From: Pseudomonas asiatica
GTDB lineage: Bacteria; Pseudomonadota; Gammaproteobacteria; Pseudomonadales; Pseudomonadaceae
Assembly (NCBI RefSeq): GCF_009932335.1
Contig: NZ_BLJF01000001.1
Span: 3,596,001-3,660,000 of the forward strand
DNA length: 64,000 bases
Direction: 5' to 3'
A program made the position numbers and the translations under genes. Every line of letters starts with the position of its first letter. Position 1 is the first letter of the stretch. Below are positions 59,595-64,000 of this stretch, in pieces. A model generated the notes under the pieces. The model saw only the letters and a list, made by a program, of their open reading frames with translations. It was not told the DNA's origin and searched no databases.

Positions 59595-60290
59595 TTACTC
59601 TTCGCTGGTGTGCACTTTGCGGTGCAGGATCGCCTGGAACTCGTCGGCGAAGGTGTAGTAACGGCCGATCAGCACTTCGCTGCGCGCCGAGAAGCGGTTG
59701 TAGGCGATGACCGCCGGAATTGCCGCGAACAGGCCGATGGCGGTGGCGATCAGCGCTTCGGCAATACCCGGGGCGACCGTGGCCAGGGTGGCCTGCTGGG
59801 CGCTGGCCAGGCCGCGGAAGGAGTTCATGATGCCCCATACGGTACCGAACAGGCCGATGTACGGGCTGGTCGAACCGACGGTGGCCAGGAACGGCAGGCT
59901 CTGCTCGAGCTTTTCTTCCTCGCGCGAGATGGCTACGCGCATGGCACGGGCAACGCCCTCCATGACCGCGTCCGGGTCAACACCTGGCTGCTGGCGCAGG
60001 CGCGAGAATTCCTTGAAGCCGGCACGAAATACCTGCTCGACACCAGAATCCGGGTCTGGGTTACTGCCTGCCTGGCGGTACAGCTTGGACAGGTCGATGC
60101 CCGACCAGAAGCGCTCCTCGAAGGCATCCAGCGCACGACGACCGGCGCGCAGCATGGTGCTGCGCTGGAAGATCATGACCCATGAGGTGACCGAGGCGGC
60201 CACCAGGGTCAGCATTACCAGCTGTACCAACACGCTGGCATTGCTGACCAGACTCCACATGGAGGTATGGTCGACGACGTTAGCTTCCAC
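59595..60290 (-). CDS. tolQ: Tol-Pal system proton channel TolQ
   Basis: The 231-residue ExbB-type protein has three membrane segments (about residues 18-38, 135-157 and 172-192) and the family stretch GSTSPYIGLFGTVWGIMNSF. With TolR it forms the proton channel that drives TolA. It lies 2 bases after ybgC. Confidence 0.97.
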   Translation of the reverse strand: MEANVVDHTSMWSLVSNASVLVQLVMLTLVAASVTSWVMIFQRSTMLRAGRRALDAFEERFWSGIDLSKLYRQAGSNPDPDSGVEQVFRAGFKEFSRLRQQPGVDPDAVMEGVARAMRVAISREEEKLEQSLPFLATVGSTSPYIGLFGTVWGIMNSFRGLASAQQATLATVAPGIAEALIATAIGLFAAIPAVIAYNRFSARSEVLIGRYYTFADEFQAILHRKVHTSEE

Positions 60291-60292
60291 GC

Positions 60293-60745
60293 TTATTCTC
60301 CTGCATTCGATTGAGTACCCGAGCCGTCCGCCGCAAAGGCGTCACGCAGCTCCGGGGGTATGGCTCGGGGTTTGAAAGTGTCGGCGCGCACGGCGGCCAC
60401 CAGGAACTGCCCTTCACAGAGCAGCGTTTCATCCTTTTCCCGCCAGACCTGCTGCACGAAGCGCAGGCTGGCGCGATTGAGTTCAAGTACTTGCGCGGTG
60501 ACCCGCAGCTCGTCGTCCAGCCGCGCCGGCGCGTGATAGCGCGCTTCGCTGGAGTGGACTACGAACAGCAGGTTGTCTTCGGCCAACTGCGCCTGGGAAA
60601 AGCCCAGGTGCCGCAGCCGCTCGGTACGCGCGCGCTCCATGAATTTCAGGTAATTGACGTAATACACCACGCCACCGGCATCGGTATCTTCGTAATAGAC
60701 ACGACAACGGTGTGCGAACGGTTCCAGGCCATTTTGCGCGCGCAT
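60293..60745 (-). CDS. ybgC: Acyl-CoA thioesterase YbgC
   Basis: The 150-residue hotdog-fold protein has the active-site pattern [20 protein letters not shown] with Asp, and [14 protein letters not shown]. It opens the tol-pal operon as in other Proteobacteria and may act in phospholipid metabolism. Confidence 0.95.
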   Translation of the reverse strand: MRAQNGLEPFAHRCRVYYEDTDAGGVVYYVNYLKFMERARTERLRHLGFSQAQLAEDNLLFVVHSSEARYHAPARLDDELRVTAQVLELNRASLRFVQQVWREKDETLLCEGQFLVAAVRADTFKPRAIPPELRDAFAADGSGTQSNAGE

Positions 60746-60870
60746 ACTCTAGTGCTTACTCCTCAGCTTGCCAATCCGCTATGGCAACTGTTTTTTCTTC
60801 ATTAATGTCTTATTGCCAGCGCACCCTCGGCATGCCAGCGGTAGGACCACGAAAAGCCGTTTTCGATCTG

Positions 60871-61917
60871 TCACTCATCGCCCGTTTCGGAAAAATCACC
60901 ACCCTCCCCCAGGCGCCCGGGCACGTTCAGGCCAAAGTGCAGGTAGGCATGCCGGGTGACCACGCGGCCGCGCGGCGTGCGCATGATGTAGCCTTGCTGG
61001 ATGAGGTACGGCTCGAGCACGTCCTCGATGGTGTGGCGCTCTTCACTGATGGCTGCCGCCAGGTTGTCCACGCCGACCGGGCCACCGTCGAACTTCTCGA
61101 TCATGGTCAGCAGCAGGCGGCGGTCGGAGTGGTCAAAGCCGCGCTCGTCCACGTCCAGCAGGTTGAGCGCCATGTCGGCCACGGCCTTGGTGATCTGGCC
61201 CTTGCCGCGCACTTCGGCGTAGTCGCGCACGCGGCGCAGCAGGCGGTTGGCAATACGTGGCGTGCCGCGGGCCCGGCGGGCGATCTCGTAGGCACCCTGG
61301 TCTTCGATGGCCAGGCCGAGGATGCCGGCCGAACGGCTGACGATGGTGGCCAGGTCCTTGTCGCTGTAGAACTCCAGGCGCTGGACGATACCGAAGCGGT
61401 CCCGCAGCGGGTTGGTGAGCATGCCGGCACGGGTGGTGGCACCGACCAGGGTGAACGGCGGCAGGTCCAGCTTGATCGAGCGGGCAGCAGGCCCTTCGCC
61501 GATCATGATGTCGAGCTGGAAATCCTCCATCGCTGGGTACAGCACCTCTTCGACGACCGGTGACAACCGGTGGATCTCGTCGATGAACAGCACGTCGTGC
61601 GGTTCGAGGTTGGTCAGCATGGCCGCGAGGTCGCCCGGGCGCTCGAGGATAGGCCCCGAAGTGCTCTTGACCGACACGCCCATTTCCTGGGCGATGATGT
61701 TGGCCAGGGTGGTCTTGCCCAGGCCGGGCGGGCCGAAGATCAGCGTGTGGTCGAGCGACTCGCTGCGGCCACGGGCGGCCTGGATGAACAGCGCCATCTG
61801 CTCGCGCACCACCGGCTGGCCGATGTACTCGTCCAGCCGCAGCGGGCGAATCGCACGGTCCTGGACTTCTTCACGGTCGCGGCCACTGGCGGCGATCAGG
61901 CGGTCGGCTTCGATCAC
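60871..61917 (-). CDS. ruvB: Holliday junction branch migration ATPase RuvB
   Basis: The 348-residue AAA+ protein has [12 protein letters not shown] near the start, Walker A GPPGLGKT, Walker [12 protein letters not shown], the Arg finger region [13 protein letters not shown] and a C-terminal winged helix. It drives branch migration with RuvA. Its start overlaps the ruvA stop by 4 bases. A 125-base gap before ybgC holds no gene. Confidence 0.98.
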   Translation of the reverse strand: MIEADRLIAASGRDREEVQDRAIRPLRLDEYIGQPVVREQMALFIQAARGRSESLDHTLIFGPPGLGKTTLANIIAQEMGVSVKSTSGPILERPGDLAAMLTNLEPHDVLFIDEIHRLSPVVEEVLYPAMEDFQLDIMIGEGPAARSIKLDLPPFTLVGATTRAGMLTNPLRDRFGIVQRLEFYSDKDLATIVSRSAGILGLAIEDQGAYEIARRARGTPRIANRLLRRVRDYAEVRGKGQITKAVADMALNLLDVDERGFDHSDRRLLLTMIEKFDGGPVGVDNLAAAISEERHTIEDVLEPYLIQQGYIMRTPRGRVVTRHAYLHFGLNVPGRLGEGGDFSETGDE

Positions 61918-62531
61918 TTGGTAATCATCCCTTTCAGGCTGCGACGAATCAGTTCCTCACTGCTCAGGCCGGCCTTGTCCTTGATCGCGGCGATTGCCTT
62001 GCTGGCTTCCTGCGGCTTGTAGCCCAGCGAAACCAGGGCGCTGACGGCATCGGCTTCGGCTGTGGATGCGCTTGCGACCGGCAGCGGCCCGTCGGAGACC
62101 AGGGTAAACATGGCCGGGGAGGTTTCCCAAGCCTTGAAGCGGTCCTTGAGCTCGACCAGCAGGCGTTCGGCGGTCTTCTTGCCGACACCGGGCACGCGCA
62201 CCAGGGCCGAAGTATCCTGGGCCTGCACGCAGCGCACCAGCTCGTCCACTTCCAGCCCGGACATGAGCGCCAGGGCCAGCTTCGGCCCTACGCCGTTCAG
62301 GCGGATGAGCTCGCGGAACAGCTCGCGCTCACGCTTTTCGGCAAAACCGTAGAGCAGGTGAGCATCCTCGCGCACCACCAGGTGGGTGTGCACGGTTACG
62401 GGTTCGCCCACCTTGGGCAGACGGTACAGCGTGGTCATGGGAACTTCCAGTTCGTAACCCACGCCGTTGACGTCGATAATCAGGTGCGGCGGCTGTTTTT
62501 CCGCCAGGGTGCCGCGCAAACGTCCAATCAC
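61914..62531 (-). CDS. ruvA: Holliday junction binding protein RuvA
   Basis: The 205-residue protein has the OB-fold start [20 protein letters not shown], the helix-hairpin-helix pair ([34 protein letters not shown]) and a C-terminal RuvB-binding domain ([20 protein letters not shown]). It holds the junction open for RuvB. Confidence 0.98.
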   Translation of the reverse strand: MIGRLRGTLAEKQPPHLIIDVNGVGYELEVPMTTLYRLPKVGEPVTVHTHLVVREDAHLLYGFAEKRERELFRELIRLNGVGPKLALALMSGLEVDELVRCVQAQDTSALVRVPGVGKKTAERLLVELKDRFKAWETSPAMFTLVSDGPLPVASASTAEADAVSALVSLGYKPQEASKAIAAIKDKAGLSSEELIRRSLKGMITK

Positions 62532-62640
62532 GTTCCGATCCTTCCTCTCGGGGAGCCGGTCAAAGACCGCTCAACCCTATCAGCAAATGCAGCGGGTGAA
62601 CGCATCACCCGAACAAAATATGTATCAGCGCATGAAGCGC

Positions 62641-63165
62641 CTACAGACGCAAGCGCCCTCCGCGCCGCCGCGCCGTGGCCAGGCCATGCGGCACCAGGCT
62701 GGAGCGGGTATGGGCGTGGCACAAGGCGATGGCCAGGGCGTCGGAGGCGTCGATCTGCGGCTTCTGCGTCAGTTTCAGCAGGTGCATGACCATCATCATC
62801 ACCTGCTCCTTGTTGGCCCCTCCGGTACCGGCTACCGCCTGCTTGACCTGGGTGGCGCTGTATTCGGCGATTTCCAGGCCGGCTTCGGCGGCGGCGACGA
62901 TGGCCGCACCACGGGCCTGGCCGAGCTTGAGCGCCGAGTCGGCGTTGCGGGCCATGAACACTCGCTCGATGCCCATGGTTACCGGGCCGTGCTGGGCGAT
63001 GATTTCACCCACGCCACGAAAGACGATCTGCAGCCGCTCGTGCAGCTCGCCGCTGCCGGTGCGAATGCAGCCCGACGCCACGTATTCGCAACCACGGGCG
63101 GTCTGGCGTACCACGCCATATCCGGTGATGCGCGAGCCGGGGTCGATACCAAGAATCAGAGTCAT
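62641..63165 (-). CDS. ruvC: Holliday junction resolvase RuvC
   Basis: From the ATG at 63163-63165 this is 174 residues. The catalytic acidic residues are in [15 protein letters not shown] (Asp7), MGIERVFM (Glu66 region) and [13 protein letters not shown] (two Asp). It cuts junctions. A 109-base gap to ruvA holds no gene. Confidence 0.98.
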   Translation of the reverse strand: MTLILGIDPGSRITGYGVVRQTARGCEYVASGCIRTGSGELHERLQIVFRGVGEIIAQHGPVTMGIERVFMARNADSALKLGQARGAAIVAAAEAGLEIAEYSATQVKQAVAGTGGANKEQVMMMVMHLLKLTQKPQIDASDALAIALCHAHTRSSLVPHGLATARRRGGRLRL

Positions 63166-63199
63166 AGTGCCTGTCAAAAAATTGATGCATCTCTGCAAA

Positions 63200-63307
63200 C
63201 TGTACCGGCCCTTTCACGGGTAAACCCGCTCCCACAGGTACTGCACCGACTCTGAATGTGGTGCAGTACCTGTGGGAGCGGGTTTACCCGTGAAAGGGCC
63301 GGTACAG
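63200..63307. repeat. Perfect 48-bp palindrome (REP pair)
   Basis: 63200-63247 is an exact reverse complement of 63260-63307 around a 12-base loop. It lies in the 185-base gap between yebC and ruvC, genes on the same strand, and contains the GGGAGCGGG core of Pseudomonas REPs. Confidence 0.92.
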
Positions 63308-63350
63308 GCGCTGACAAACTTGAAGAACTGGCATGGATAGCCAGGACACC

Positions 63351-64000
63351 TTAGCCGAGGTTTTCCATGATCTCGTCGGAAATCTGGGCATTGGAGTAGA
63401 CGTTCTGCACGTCATCCAGGTCTTCGAGCATGTCGATCAGCTTGAGTACTTTCTCGGCACCGTCCTGGTCGAGTTCGGCGCTGGTGGTCGGCTGCATGAC
63501 GATTTCCGCGTCAGCGGCCTTGAAGCCAGCCTCTTCCAGGGCATTGCGCACGGCGTAGAAGCTGTTGAACGAGGTGAACACGTCGAACGAGCCGTCGTCG
63601 TTGGCCACCACGTCATCGGCATCGGCTTCCATCGCCGCTTCCATCAACGCGTCTTCTTCCACGCCCGGGGCAAAGCTGATCTGCCCCTTGCGCTCGAACA
63701 GGTAGGCCACCGAACCGTCGGTACCCAGGTTGCCACCACACTTGGTGAAGGCGTGACGCACCGCAGCGGCGGTACGGTTGCGATTGTCGGTCATGGCCTC
63801 GACCATGATCGCCACGCCACCCGGACCGTAACCTTCGTAGCTGAGCTCTTCGACGTTATCGCTTTCGTTGGTGCCGGCACCACGGGCCACGGCACGATCG
63901 ATGATGTCGCGGCTCATGTTGGCGCCCAAGGCCTTGTCCAGCGCCAGGCGCAGGCGCGGGTTGGATGCCGGGTCAGCACCGCCCTGCTTGGCGGCGACCG
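63351..64000 (-). CDS. yebC: YebC/PmpR-family protein, 5' end outside the window
   Basis: The frame is open to base 64000, so the N-terminus is missing. Seen: [60 protein letters not shown] and the C-terminal [20 protein letters not shown]. Members act as transcription regulators (PmpR) or, in recent work on the family, help ribosomes at proline stalls. It lies upstream of ruvC, the usual gammaproteobacterial order. Confidence 0.96.
   Translation of the reverse strand, partial: VAAKQGGADPASNPRLRLALDKALGANMSRDIIDRAVARGAGTNESDNVEELSYEGYGPGGVAIMVEAMTDNRNRTAAAVRHAFTKCGGNLGTDGSVAYLFERKGQISFAPGVEEDALMEAAMEADADDVVANDDGSFDVFTSFNSFYAVRNALEEAGFKAADAEIVMQPTTSAELDQDGAEKVLKLIDMLEDLDDVQNVYSNAQISDEIMENLG

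Overview
The window is chromosome of a Pseudomonas of the putida group. The evidence is the high GC content, the gene order purC, MBL hydrolase, bamC, dapA / gcvR, bcp / nadA / puuP, mcpU / tol-pal / ruvABC-yebC (which I recall from P. putida KT2440), and the many putida-type REP palindromes between genes. It falls into two parts.

Bases 1 to about 37,450 are the larger part of an apparently intact lambda/HK97-type siphovirus prophage. It sits at the 3' end of a tRNA-Ser(CGA) gene; its other end lies beyond base 1. Read leftward from the regulatory centre on the minus strand there are: cro; a set of small early genes; a Rha-type regulator; an O-like initiator with five 16-bp iterons inside its own gene; a DnaC-like loader; a DnaB-like helicase; a Q-type antiterminator; a PagL-type lipid A deacylase; a lambda-type holin; an HNH nuclease; terminase small and large subunits; portal; ClpP-like protease; HK97 capsid; connector and completion proteins; major tail protein; the G/GT tail chaperones with a clear GGGAAAC slippery site; a lipoprotein cargo gene; tape measure; the M-L-K-I-J tail tip block; and receptor-end tail proteins running off the left edge. 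On the plus strand are a LexA-type CI repressor and a second repressor-controlled operon (LuxR-type HTH, HNH, CsrA, ribbon-helix-helix, small unknowns, AlpA/Xis-like). That operon points at a convergent tyrosine integrase beside the attachment site.

Several genes break this plan and look like cargo. A plus-strand gene at 31732-32217 is embedded antisense in the early operon. A plus-strand cassette at 22250-23088 holds two related small proteins and a zinc ribbon, next to what looks like a broken holin start. The others are the lipoprotein in the tail block, the PagL homologue and the phage CsrA.

Bases 37,450 to 64,000 are core genome. Minus strand: tRNA-Ser, purC, MBL hydrolase, bamC, dapA, then perM, tusA-like, nadA, a DUF945 protein, tRNA-Lys, queC, queE, cpoB, pal, tolB, tolA, tolR, tolQ, ybgC, ruvB, ruvA, ruvC and yebC (cut by the right edge). 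Plus strand: gcvR, bcp, a BepA-type M48 protease, a putrescine importer, a McpU-type chemoreceptor and a CDF cation transporter. Lysine precursor, purine, NAD and queuosine synthesis, envelope integrity (Tol-Pal, Bam) and Holliday junction processing are represented. No rRNA, insertion sequence or CRISPR array is visible.
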